In this document: one piece after another, positions 36,300 to 46,297 of the stretch
Layout: the number at the start of each line of letters is the position of its first letter
Numbering within the stretch: the stretch's first letter is position 1
Assembly (NCBI GenBank): GCA_013420905.1
Contig: JAAXNY010000013.1
Span: forward strand, 372,001-436,000
DNA: 64,000 nt
Source of the DNA: Collybia mongolica
Lineage: Eukaryota > Basidiomycota > Agaricomycetes > Agaricales > Clitocybaceae
Reading direction: 5' to 3'
The notes under the pieces: generated by a model
Database searches by the model: none
What the model saw: the letters and a program-made list of their open reading frames with translations, nothing else
What the model was told of the DNA's origin: nothing
Program-made: the position numbers and the translations under genes

Positions 36300-37430
36300 A
36301 TATGTAGAGAAATTATAGACAAAGCATGGTCTATACAATATGATGCATGATGAAATGTACTCAAGAAGGACCATAGCAAGGAGGGAATATGGACTCATAA
36401 CAGGTCTGTATTCATGCCAAGACTGCAGATGGACTTGGGATGGTCCCTAATGATTGAGAGGATACCAGAACTCAGATCACAGAAGAAAACTGGACTTCCT
36501 GATGCTCTGAGAGAATTAGCTGACATATATTAAGAGAGAAGTGATCAAGAGATTGGCATGCCAAGCCCTGGTAAAAGAGCAACCAAGAATAGGAGTACTC
36601 CTCCTCCTGGGCACCTGTCCACTGAAGAAGATAAGGCCCAGGCTTCCAAGGTGTTTCATATGTACCCTATACCCTACTATACCCTAAACTCTATGGCTTT
36701 CACTACTACCACTTACCAATCATTACAATATTTGTCACTCTCTCTCACAATATTAGGCTGTATTGGCTCATCCATTCCTTTCATATACCTTGCAGACACA
36801 ATTAGTTACAGGAAAATTGGAGCCCCATTGAATTACCCCTTTGTCAATATGACCAAACAGTTGTAGCAATATTAGAGAAAAGCTTTCTTTTAAGTTGAGA
36901 TCCTCAAAGAAAGTAAAATCTATCTAAGAACTTGTTCTTGGGATAGTATTGGTGCCCAGTCTGAGCCTGAGACCAATTATTGTTGTTACCTTGTCAAAGG
37001 CCTAAGTTGAGGATACCTAGTATTGCAAGACCTGCCTTTCCATAGAAATCTTTCTAGAATTCAAGGCCCTGGGATAGTGTCATCACTTGGTTTGGAACCC
37101 AAGGTCAACTATTGTCTTAGTCTGAGAATTTGATTCAAGGACTTAATTTTGCAAGACCCTTTTCAAAGCAATTGTTACAAGTCTTTTGACTTTGTTATAC
37201 CTGTCTCTACAAGTACATGTCTTGTCATAACACAAATAAAAACATCTTACCCTTAAAACTGGACTGATAAAACCCTTGGTACTCTTAGAGTCCAAGTCTG
37301 AGAACTTAGAAAAGAAAGAACATTCTCTCACAAGACTGATATTTTCAAAGTCCATCTTTGCTATTGAAATCTGTGAAGTTTTCTAGCTTCCTCCCTCAAA
37401 CTTAAACCCATAATCCTGTCAGATTGTATG
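36300..37430. other. AT-rich DNA, probably part of an old LTR
   Basis: No gene seen. Since an LTR end and primer-binding site follow at 37511-37530, part of this stretch is probably the body of that LTR, but its start was not found. Confidence 0.35.
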
Positions 37431-37911
37431 TGTATGTGTTATGTGTGTATAGATTGTGGTTGTTAGATCATTTTTGGTGCATACATACATTCCCCCAGGT
37501 TCACCCTTTCATCTGGAGCCCACCATGAGGTATGCTTGAAAATCTTTGAAATTTCTGGTCTTGTACCTGAAAAATCTTGAAACTTCCAAGTTGTCAGATT
37601 AGAATTTGATAAATACCTCAGTCAATCTGACAGATAAAGTCCTGCAAACCAGAACTTCAAATTCTATGAGAAAGACTACCCCTACTGTGTTGCAATATTT
37701 GACCAGTAACCCATCTCTACAGACTTCATTGTCTCTACAGACAAAAGCACATTGGAAAACTTCCCATAATTCTCAAGCAGCAGGCCTTGTTCCCATGTAC
37801 AAACCTCCTGTCAGAAAATGTAAAACTCTTGTCACTTGCACCTTGCCCGATACACCTGAATCTGTCTCAAAATGCGCCCTTCAAGTTCATGATTGCTATT
37901 ATATCATGTGA
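37431..37911 (+). mobile_element. Remnant of a second LTR retroelement: LTR end, primer-binding site and leader
   Basis: At 37503-37530 the sequence ...CCCTTTCA-TC-TGGAGCCCACCATGAGG repeats the junction of the Ty3 element: LTR end CCCTTTCA, a 2-base spacer TC, then a primer-binding site starting TGG (TGGAGCCCACC shared, the rest partly different). Downstream, the frame 37606-37911 (MINTSVNLTDKVLQTRTSN) could be the start of gag. The rest of the element is missing or replaced by the next element. Confidence 0.5.
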
Positions 37912-37987
37912 TAATGAAATTAGCCAAGATGAGATCACATGTAAATAACAACAGACCATGTAGGTGTTCGTCTCAAGGAATTTAGAG

Positions 37988-37995
37988 ACTCAGAT
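37988..37995. repeat. Target-site duplication ACTCAGAT, left copy
   Basis: ACTCAGAT immediately before CAAGGGGGTTT; the identical 8-mer follows CCCCCTTG at 38823-38830. Confidence 0.75.
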
Positions 37996-38822
37996 CAAGG
38001 GGGTTTTGGAGTTTGAATTTACCATATCAGGACAGTTAGTTAGTTGGCGCCCCGAGGTTGTTAAAATATTTTTTTGTAATCATGTGATCAGGTGCCCAGC
38101 AACCCAAGCAGAGGTGCAGGGTAGCGTTTTGATGCAAGCGAAGCTCACCAACAGCTCCCTTTTTGGAAGAGAAGCGCCAAGAGAGGACGGCAGGACGTGA
38201 CATGGCCAGTGAGGTGTGTGACAATATGATTGAAATAAACATTGTACTCAAACTATGGAAAGGCACTTATAGTTGGAGATGATGGTTGTGTGTTGTGTCC
38301 TGAATGCAAAACTTGGATAAAAACAGGGAATGGCAGCATACAGACAGGCAACCACCCATTCACACTTGATGGTCCAGCCACACGTCTAGGCCAAAAATGG
38401 AAGGCGAGAGACTTGCATGCAATACTGGAGGTATGTACATGCGGCCAGGCTGTGACTGAGAGTGAGATATCGAGGGGTGAGGGCATCATCAGATGCAAAT
38501 CTGCAGGATGCGAGACAGGATGGGTGAGTTTTGAAACATTCCTTGAAAGCAAGTCACATACCACTGAAACGGCCTATAGTACCACCTCCAAAGTGTTGAC
38601 CTGGAGTACTCCGTTAGCAGTTGGGTCTGCAAAGCATGCAAGGCAAGTGGGAACAGTCAGAGACATCTAGGATGGTGGTGGCAACAGTAAAGTGATAAGG
38701 GTGCTTCCTAGTATATCCTTATTTGGAAATTATTTCCCACCACTGTTAGTTAGTTCCCCCCTCGAGGTCCTTGGAAAAAAAATCAACCTGATATGGGGAA
38801 TTTTTTTCCTGAAACCCCCTTG
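37996..38822 (+). mobile_element. 827-bp terminal-inverted-repeat element carrying a PHD-finger gene
   Basis: Left end CAAGGGGGTTTTGGAGT ... CCATATCAGG; the right end, reverse-complemented, is CAAGGGGGTTTCAGG ... CCCATATCAGG. Inside each end a GTTAGTTAGTT word is present in direct orientation. Exact 8-bp duplication ACTCAGAT on both sides. An 8-bp duplication fits hAT, P or KDZ-type elements; superfamily not decided. No transposase inside; the cargo is the spliced PHD gene at 38203-38690. Confidence 0.7.
38203..38690 (+). CDS. Small PHD-type zinc-finger protein, 127 aa, transposon cargo
   Basis: Proposed exons 38203-38214, 38263-38523, 38580-38690 (phase 0 joins, GT-AG introns of 48 and 56 nt). 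The N-terminal part has GCVLCPECKTWI. The second half is a PHD finger: EVCTCGQAVTESE, IIRCKSAGCETGW, YHLQSVDLE, SSWVCKACKASG. Of the C4HC3 ligands, the Cys expected after YHLQ is Ser (AGT, one base from TGT). The splice from GW to YHL is strongly supported because it rebuilds the PHD core. PHD fingers usually read histone tails in the nucleus. Without splicing, a longer but unconvincing frame runs to 38670. Intact apart from the Ser. Function in the element unknown. Confidence 0.6.
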
Positions 38823-38830
38823 ACTCAGAT
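38823..38830. repeat. Target-site duplication ACTCAGAT, right copy
   Basis: Exact copy of 37988-37995. Confidence 0.75.
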
Positions 38831-39317
38831 GCCAGTCAAACACTTATTCAACTCAACTCAACTACACCACACTTAAATTGCACTCCAACTCAAACTCATA
38901 ACAGTGAAAAGATACTTTCACTGCTTGTTTTACCCCTTCGTCTACCCTCCTCATCGTTCTCTCTGGTCGCCTTGCTGCTTCATACACCCACCTCTGCTGG
39001 TGATTCTCTTCAGGGAAAGATGTTATATTGGGAGAAGTAGAAGGATAGCTGTAACTCCAAGTAAGACACCATCGAGTGTGGACATGATCCTGAAATGCTG
39101 ACAGACAGCACAGATCATCGCACAGCTGTATGTTCCTTCGTAGGGTCTGGCTGACACCAAAATTACAAAATATCTCGCCAAAGGAACATGTTGGACAATG
39201 TCTCCAAAGGTATATATCCATCAAGAGCTCTTAATTGACCTTGGGATACTCACAACACATATAGATTCCCAACAAGGTAGTTTAATCTGGATAATTACTG
39301 GACAATCAGTTCTGGAG
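38831..39317. other. 3' flank of the disrupted membrane-protein gene
   Basis: No feature recognised; short minus-strand frames at 38862-39224 show no domain. Confidence 0.35.
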
Positions 39318-39840
39318 CTACTCAGAAATGGCACAAGGACTAAACTCTAGGAGCATCTTCCCAACCATTACATATCCTCCAATTGCAGGCGTTGCATATA
39401 CCAAAGTGCCAAGATATAACATGATTATACTTTTCCAGGGAATGGTAATGGTGGACCTAATTTCACTGAAGTCTGATCCAACTTGAGCAAAAACTTGGTC
39501 AAAAATAAGCCATGACATCATCCAAGCCCGCTCCACATGTGTACTATGGCCGTTTTGGTATCTCGTGAGGAGGAATATGAAAACGTGTGGGAGAACAGTT
39601 AGCAGCATAACTGCGAGTCCAACAGGCATTAAAACAATTATGATTCTGTAGAGGGAATTGTCAGATGTTGATGAGTTGCCACTACGAACAGCCATTTTAG
39701 GTGTGTTGGTGGAAGCACTGATGTATAAGGTGATGACATTTTCCTCCTCTTTGCCATCATGAATCAACAAAAACTGACTCATGACACCATTCACCTCAAT
39801 GTATAGGACAGTGTCTTTGCCCCTTGTCTCTGCTTGTAAC
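39318..39840 (-). pseudogene. C-terminal part of a disrupted multi-pass membrane-protein gene
   Basis: Reads, after the MITE, LQAETRGKDTVLYIEVNGVM, then helices around YRIIIVLMPVGLAVMLLTVL and FIFLLTRYQ. The end is TLVYATPAIGGYVMVGKML followed by SPCAISE-stop. The N-terminal part lies at 54340-55562, 14.5 kb away. The two parts join in phase across the duplicated GTTACAAG (minus strand), giving TATMLQ-AETRG. The family resembles uncharacterised basidiomycete membrane proteins; no function known. Confidence 0.7.
39833..39840. repeat. MITE target-site duplication CTTGTAAC, left copy
   Basis: CTTGTAAC next to the terminus TAGGGCTGCGCACC; identical 8-mer at 54340-54347. Confidence 0.9.
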
Positions 39841-40470
39841 TAGGGCTGCGCACCATACCGTATCGGCTTACGGCTGTATATCGATGGCTTGCTTACAGTA
39901 TAAAATCAACCATCACTCGTACCGTAAAGTTAAACCAAAAATTTTGATGGTACAGTACGGGGGTTTATACAGCCGAAAACGGCAGTACGGTACGTATTCA
40001 TACTGTGGGGCTTGTGACCAACCACCATAAGTGTCTGAATGAGCGAAGGTCAAGTCTTGTTCATATGATATGAGTGCACAGTCGCAAAACTAAAACCATC
40101 ATTGTTAGACTACCGGAAATAGAGAAGAAATGTCAACTGATGTTGCAGGAAATAAAGCAAAGCTATCATGAGGCTCTAAATATCTAAACAAAGGTCTTGT
40201 GAGCTGATCCAGAGGTGAGAGGTGACCAAACATGCGGAAGGCACAGCCTTAGATTGTTGATAGTGATATGTTGAAATTGGTCATGTTGAGTGGTCACACG
40301 ATCACATGTGAACGCAAACCATCAACGGCCATTTCCACCCGTCATCCTATGGCTGGATACGGTATACGGCACATATCCTGTATGGCCGTTTGACCTACAT
40401 CTTTTGCCCCAACGGTACGGTATCAGGACCCATACAATTACGGCCGTACAGCCGTCATGTACAGTTACGG

Positions 40471-41686
40471 TGAAAGGGGGCTCCTGGGCTATAAGTGTGC
40501 TGATGCTATGAAATGTAATCCCTTACACACACACACCAAACCTAACAATCAACACACGAACAGTAGGAATTGCCTGTTTTGAGTTCGGGTTCAAGTGCTT
40601 AGAAGCACTAAGCTTTGAATAGTACTAGCCAAAGCCCTTCCCAATGATCTCTCAACGGGTTTGATTTAGACAAAAGCTTCAACACAGGTTTAAAAACCTG
40701 CTAGGTATATTTATAATATCTCTTGATCCAATAGACTGAGTACCAAGTGTACATTCAATTATTAATGATCCCAAGCGGATCTATAAGTCCAAGCGACTTA
40801 TCAAACAATACAGTGCCAAGTGCACTAAGGTCAAGTGCCTGGTAATTCCAACGGACAATACGGTACTAAGTTCCAAGTGAACTAAGTTTCTTTAATTCTG
40901 TGGTTCTTCAATCAATTCCAATCAAGACACGTTGAAGCAATCTGATCCTTAATTCGGGCATGCAATAGTGTTTTAACAAATGTGATTTGTATACTCTATA
41001 GTAGCGCGAAGTGGGGGCAAGATTCCTTGCCTTAGCGCTACTCATCTACAGTCTATTTATAGTGTACAAACTAAATATCATACGGAATTGTAAATTTTAC
41101 ACAGAACCGCGCTCCCGCGCGCCAAGGATCTGTATTCAATGCTGATGCGTCCTCTACAACTTGGCGTGCGCGCCATGCATGCCAATTATGCCATTTACTG
41201 GTTACTTATCAAATATTGAAAGAGCTGGCTAAACTCTTATCAAGTCCCGACCGCGTGCTTTGTTATTTAAAACAGCGCGGCACTGTCATTTACTCCTCCT
41301 GATTGTCCCGGTTGCTATTCACGGGGTCCCGTTGCTTCTGGTAGTTAACACCAAGTACCCCTGACTAGGATCGGGTTGTGCAAGTCCCGAATTTACAATT
41401 ACTTCTCCTAATAATGATGATCCCTGGACTAATGATATCATACTACAATGGTTACTTATGAACTAAGACACCGAGGTTGTAACTGGGCATGGTGAATAGG
41501 ACTAATAATAGACCGTACTCATAGTCCTCTGTACTGATAGTGTATTATCCATTAGACTAGTTCACTCTGATTAGCCGTCTTGGAGCTCGACTCTAATCCT
41601 TTATTACCGTTTACTTGGTTATTAGAAATGATACTAATAGCCTTACTTGTCGACTTTATAAGTGCAAACAATTTCGGGCCCTATCA
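40471..41686 (-). repeat. Ty3 3' LTR
   Basis: 1216 bp, TG...CA termini. By eye it differs from the other LTR at about 10 positions, all transitions (about 99.2% identity), so the insertion is recent. Confidence 0.93.
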
Positions 41687-41696
41687 TCTCCCCCAT
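41687..41696 (-). promoter_or_regulatory. Polypurine tract of the Ty3 element
   Basis: On the minus strand ATGGGGGAGA lies directly before the 3' LTR start TGATAGGGCCC, the position and composition of a plus-strand priming tract. It confirms the minus orientation. Confidence 0.75.
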
Positions 41697-42136
41697 ACCA
41701 CAAATGTAGACTGTCCTCAGTCTCTCTTTGCCGGCATGTTGGTCCAATACTTCGGGTCTGCACGCGTCTAATCTTTCAGTACAAGGTTACAATGGTTCCG
41801 CTTTTAGACAGGTAGGCACGCGATGTTGGGATTGAGCCCAGAGGTTTACTTCCCATCAGGATCGTGACAGTTATATATGTCTCCTGAGAGAGTACTTGAC
41901 ATTCGGACATCGCTTTACAGATATTTCAGTCATCTGAACCTTTCTCTCGTTATGTTTCTGACACTTCAGCAAGAGATTGGTACTCCTGCTTGTCCTTTAG
42001 AGCTTTGCAATGCAGGGTTGTGCATTTTAAAAAGCTCGCGCCCTTGCTAAGTTTTAGACAATTTGGACTTTATAGCCCATTTCTAAATTTCTTTGCTATT
42101 CGCATCGCTCAAACACTCCAACTCCTCTAAACAAAT

Positions 42137-44099
42137 ATGTCTTCTACTCCCACTTCTGCCATGGCTTGTGCCCTGCGCTCGCCTTCCGCGCTGTCCCTCT
42201 CACTCTCTGCCGCAATTTTACTGACTGAGGGCCGTTCCCCCACTATGGTCTATGTGGACCAGCCGGTCCCTTCATTTTCCGACCCCCTTGAAGATGCCGA
42301 GGGCAATGTCTTTGTCGCCATGGAGCAAGGGTGGATTATTATGGCCGAGGAGCTCGCACCCCGTATGGACCATCAGGGCCCCCTTGACCTCAACGAGTTG
42401 ATTGACTTTGTCGATCACTGCTCCATGCTCATCGTATGCCCATCTTTTACTTATTAAAACCTTTCACTAATTTACTTATTTACTGGTCTCAGGATGCCAT
42501 CACTGGCGTGGTCCGTGGCGCGCGTTTTTCGCTGCCATATCCGGCTATTCTCCTCCTGTGCGCGCTTCACCTTCAAGTGATGCGCATCCCAGTCGACACG
42601 CGCGAGGCTTCGTGGTCTTCCTGGCATATGGTCATATCGACTGACCTGGGCAACAATTCTATTCTTCTGGTAAATGACTTGTTTACTTCTTTACTCTGCC
42701 TGCCCTTGTCAAGCTGACTACCTTTTACTTTAGGGCCAGGCTCCCACTGTGGAGCAAGTCCTGGACCAGGTGGGGTCGCGCTTTGAGCGCGACAATGGTG
42801 AAAGTATCTTTCAGGATACTTTCCTCGTCCCCCCTCACATGGTTGGCGCACCGCGCCGTTACCATCAGTACTGGGACAGTTGGTCCGCCGCGCCCTTGCC
42901 GGCGCACTCCCCGGTCTTGGTACCAGCGGTTTGTCTATCACTGCTTTTTATTACTTTTCTTCTGTGGTTGACTTATTTCAATAGCCCCTCAAGCGGAAGC
43001 GTAACGCAGGGTCCAAGGGCAAAGGCCGCGCGGTTCCCCAGGTATATACCATCCTTTACTTCACGGGTTTCACATTATTCCTGACTTGATTTCAAAATTC
43101 TAGTCCGACATGTTGCGCGCCCAGGGGGCTGGCAGTGATGCCGTGCTGCGTCCCTCAGAAGCAGGTCCCGTATGTCTCTTTTCTCTTTTGAACTCATTTA
43201 CTTTTACTCATTTTTATCTCCTTAGTCCTCTGGGCAGCCGCCGGTTAAGGTTGAGGTCCCTGAGCTTCGGCTCTTTAATGAAGAGATTGCGCGCCAGTTG
43301 GCTCAAGAGGGATTTGCGGAGTTGTTACCTCCCGCAGCCCCTTCTCCTCGTTGGTCACGTAAGACCACTCGTTCTAGGGATAGGGTTCAGGCGACACGCC
43401 GCAAGCACGCACTGGTTCCCAACCGGGAGCTGACGCCGCTACAATCCCCTATTACCTCCCTGCTGGCTGACCTTGCGCCTCGGCGCTCTACCGTATGTTT
43501 ATTACTCTTTTATTTCTTGTTACTGATCATTCTTACTAGGTGGGCTATCCTTGCACAATGTGCACCACCCGCGGCAACATCGAGTGCTCCTTCAACGGTT
43601 GGGGTAAACCGTGCGTTGAATGCGCCACTGCCAAGAAGGGGAAGTGCAGCTTCAGTCTCGCTCCCCAGAAGTGCGCTAGGCTTCATGAGGATCTGGGGCC
43701 TATGCTTGGTGCGGGCATTTCTAGTAAGCCATTTTCTTTCTGTCTTTTTGTTTACTAATGATTTTACTTATTCTACTAGCAGTTGCTGAAGCCTATGCTC
43801 AGCTAGGCAACGCGGACACTCTTGCCGCGGAGGTCATTCAGGCCGCTAACCGCGCGCTTGAAATGCGCAACTCCTTGTTGGCGCGCATAGTTGGCACCAT
43901 CGGTAGGTTGTACAAGGAGGAAGGCCTGGAGGGCCTTCAAAACCTCTTGCTGACTACACCAGCCACGGAGAGCGCTCTCCTCTTCTACGCGGATTTCCAG
44001 AATCTCCCTTGGCTGCCCTTGGAGGAAGAAGCAGAGGTTGATGACGGTTCTTTGTTGTCAAGTTCCTCTTTGTCCGTGCCTGACAGCAAGGAGGAGTAG
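42137..44099 (+). CDS. Antisense accessory gene 1 of the Ty3 element, 520 aa, Zn(2)Cys(6)-like cluster
   Basis: Eight exons on the strand opposite to gag-pol: 42137-42433, 42493-42669, 42734-42928, 42985-43041, 43104-43169, 43226-43492, 43540-43723, 43780-44099. All introns are GT-AG, about 50-65 nt, and all but the last are phase 0. There is no stop before 44097. Exon 4 is a basic patch (PLKRKRNAGSKGKG), possibly nuclear targeting. Exon 7 has GYPCTMCTTRGNIECSF ... KPCVECATAKKGKCSF: Cys 358, 361, 369, 378, 381, 389, spacing x2-x7-x8-x2-x7, close to fungal Zn(II)2Cys6 DNA-binding domains. The C-terminus is helical then acidic/Ser-rich (SSSSLSVPDSKEE). Function unknown; regulator of the element or of host chromatin is inference. 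Confidence 0.8.
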
Positions 44100-44662
44100 C
44101 CGCGCCGTGCCCCCCCCCATCTACGTTTTTTACCTGTCTGTGTTTTCCCGGGCCCTAGTGCCCTAACATACTACTTATTCTCCTGCCTTTCATTGGGCTT
44201 CAATTTTATTAATTGAAGTCCACACTTGTCTTACATACAGTCCCTCGGACTATAAACAATACAATTGGTTTGACCGTTGTTCTATTGTCTTCATAAGAAA
44301 GCTTCCGCCCTTGCCCCGGCTACTTAAGTTATAAATAGTACGGTTTAATTCTGGTGCAATTCTCTCGATCATTAAGACCGTGGTGCAATCACTGACTTTT
44401 TATAGACAATCTATTTCAATCCTTGTAACCTTGGTAGGTTTTTCCAAATCGATTTTGCTTATACCCATCTCCCCCTCAACACTGACAACAACTGTCCCAG
44501 TTGTCATGCGGACACTGCCACGCTCCACATGAATTTTTACGGAGCTCCTTTTTCAATTGGGCCCAGCATTTCAATTAGGCACGCGTCTCGGACCTGTTCA
44601 GTTGAAATGTATAGATTTTTCTGGGGGTAGAACGCGCGCTAGCCCTTCTCTAGTCGTAGAGG
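44100..44662. other. Spacer between the two antisense genes
   Basis: Contains the 3' flank of gene 1 and the promoter of gene 2. No other gene seen. Confidence 0.5.
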
Positions 44663-44670
44663 TATAAAAA
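44663..44670 (+). promoter_or_regulatory. TATA box of antisense gene 2
   Basis: TATAAAAA followed by GGGC, 99 bases before the ATG at 44769. Shows that gene 2 has its own plus-strand promoter inside the retroelement. Confidence 0.6.
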
Positions 44671-44768
44671 GGGCACTGGCTGTGCTTTTTGTCCAAAGAC
44701 ATCGCCCGACTCTATTATACTCTCTTTACAATGTTCTGGTTCGAAGAACCAATTTCCTCTGCATCATT

Positions 44769-46151
44769 ATGACTAGCCCCCCCAACTATCAAGACATCGA
44801 GAACTTCAAGATGGTCCAAGCTCAGTGGAACACCTTTCAAGCTCGTTTATTGATGGACACCCTTGTTGAACAAAGGGTCAGCGTCTGGAAGTTAGGCGAA
44901 ACCGCGGTACACTTTTTACCAATTAAACTTTTAAAACACCGTTTTTGTAACCAACTTTTACAATTTACAGCTACTCCTGACTGAGTCCAAATTGGTTTTG
45001 ACGGAGCGGTCCTGGCAGAATGTTATCTTTGGTGTCCGTAAGGCATTCCAGGGACTACAACATGTATACCCCGAGTTACTTCAAGAGCCTGTTTACTGTA
45101 ACATTGTGACTCTTACTGCCGCTATTCACCGTCACCGTGAAAAGGTCTGCACTGAGCACCTGTCTCAAATCGCGGTGCGTGCTTTTCTACCTCATCTTGT
45201 ACTGTACTGTTCTTTAAACCATGGTTTTCTGGTACTAGGTCCCTGCTACTGGTGGTGATGCGGATGGTACCACTATTCCAGGCGAGGTCATTGCTGGTGG
45301 TGAATATGACAGTGACATTGAAATGTCTGGTACTGACTCGGTATGTTTCTTTTTAGCTACTGCGCTGTCAGTGCGCGACATACTCAATGGCGTCTCTTCT
45401 TTACTCAAGAATATGGTCATTGATTCCAGCGCTACGGCTAGTGCTGCTGTCTCTGGACCAGTGACTAGTCGTCTCCTTAGTGAAGGACCAATCACCCGTA
45501 GTCGCAAGGAGAAGGAGAACATTAAGGTTCCCCGTGTCAAAAGGACTAAGGCTGAAAAGGCTGCCATCAAGGTACCCATTCTTGTTTTTGCTCTGTCTAT
45601 TACTTTGTTTCTTATTCCTACAGGACGGTAAGCGTTCCGAGCTCAATCGTGGCAGCACTCTTCGTCCCAAAAAGCGTACGAGGCAGGACACCCCGGATGA
45701 AGATCCAAAGGCATCTGCTGAGGGTACGTTTTCTAATAATAGATGGTTCTAAATTTATACCGACTGTGCATCAGATACTCATGTCTTTATTGACTTCCGT
45801 CCCTCCAAGGAGCACGATGTAGTCTTAGCGCGGGCACGCTTGATTGCAGACGCGGGCGATCCCATGTCGCACACCAAGCAAGCCCTCGGTAGGATGCTTT
45901 TAAACTACCGCGCTGAGTTGGAGGAGATCAGTCATACAGTGTCCTTCTTATTGAAGCGTCGTGATGCCACTATGGACGAGGTTACTCGTCTCAATGGTCT
46001 AATGAACGAGGCCGCTCTGGAGGGAGGCTCTGACGAGGCTGCCACTGCGAGTGCTACGGAAGTCCATGACCAGGATGACAATGATAAGGAGGAGGTAGCT
46101 CCGGCTGACGTGCCCTTGCCCGAGGTTGAAGACAACTTCATATCTGCTTGA
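44769..46151 (+). CDS. Antisense accessory gene 2 of the Ty3 element, about 360-383 aa
   Basis: Exons 44769-44906, 44971-45174, 45239-45340, then either a retained or spliced 69-nt stretch (45341-45409, GT...AG, frame-neutral), 45410-45571, 45624-45723, 45775-46151. Frame is open throughout. Start MTSPPNYQDIENFKMVQAQW; a helical N-terminal part (ERSWQNVIFGVRKAFQGLQH), a basic middle (TRSRKEKENIKVPRVKRTKA; LRPKKRTRQ) that may bind nucleic acid or target the nucleus, then helices (YRAELEEISHTVSFLLKRRD) and an acidic end (EVHDQDDNDKEEVAPADVPL). No known domain recognised. It ends 147 bp from the end of pol, so the two are convergent. Intact, unlike gag and pol. Confidence 0.75.
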
Positions 46152-46297
46152 GGGTAGTCCAATTAACTTCCTCCTTAGTTATGGTGTCCCTCCCCACGCT
46201 CCTTTGTATTACTGTCTTTACTCGGCTTAACACTGTCCTTACTACTTAGCTTCGTTGCTTATACTGTCTTTACTGCTTCTGTTTCCATACTGATTTA

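Noticed and set aside
38263..38670. Long unspliced frame of the PHD gene ending in RDI-stop
   Set aside because: It loses the PHD core; splicing 38524-38579 rebuilds WYHL and the WVCKAC end.
45341..45356. A 16-nt GT...AG intron in antisense gene 2
   Set aside because: Too short to be spliced; reading through or the 69-nt alternative keeps the frame.
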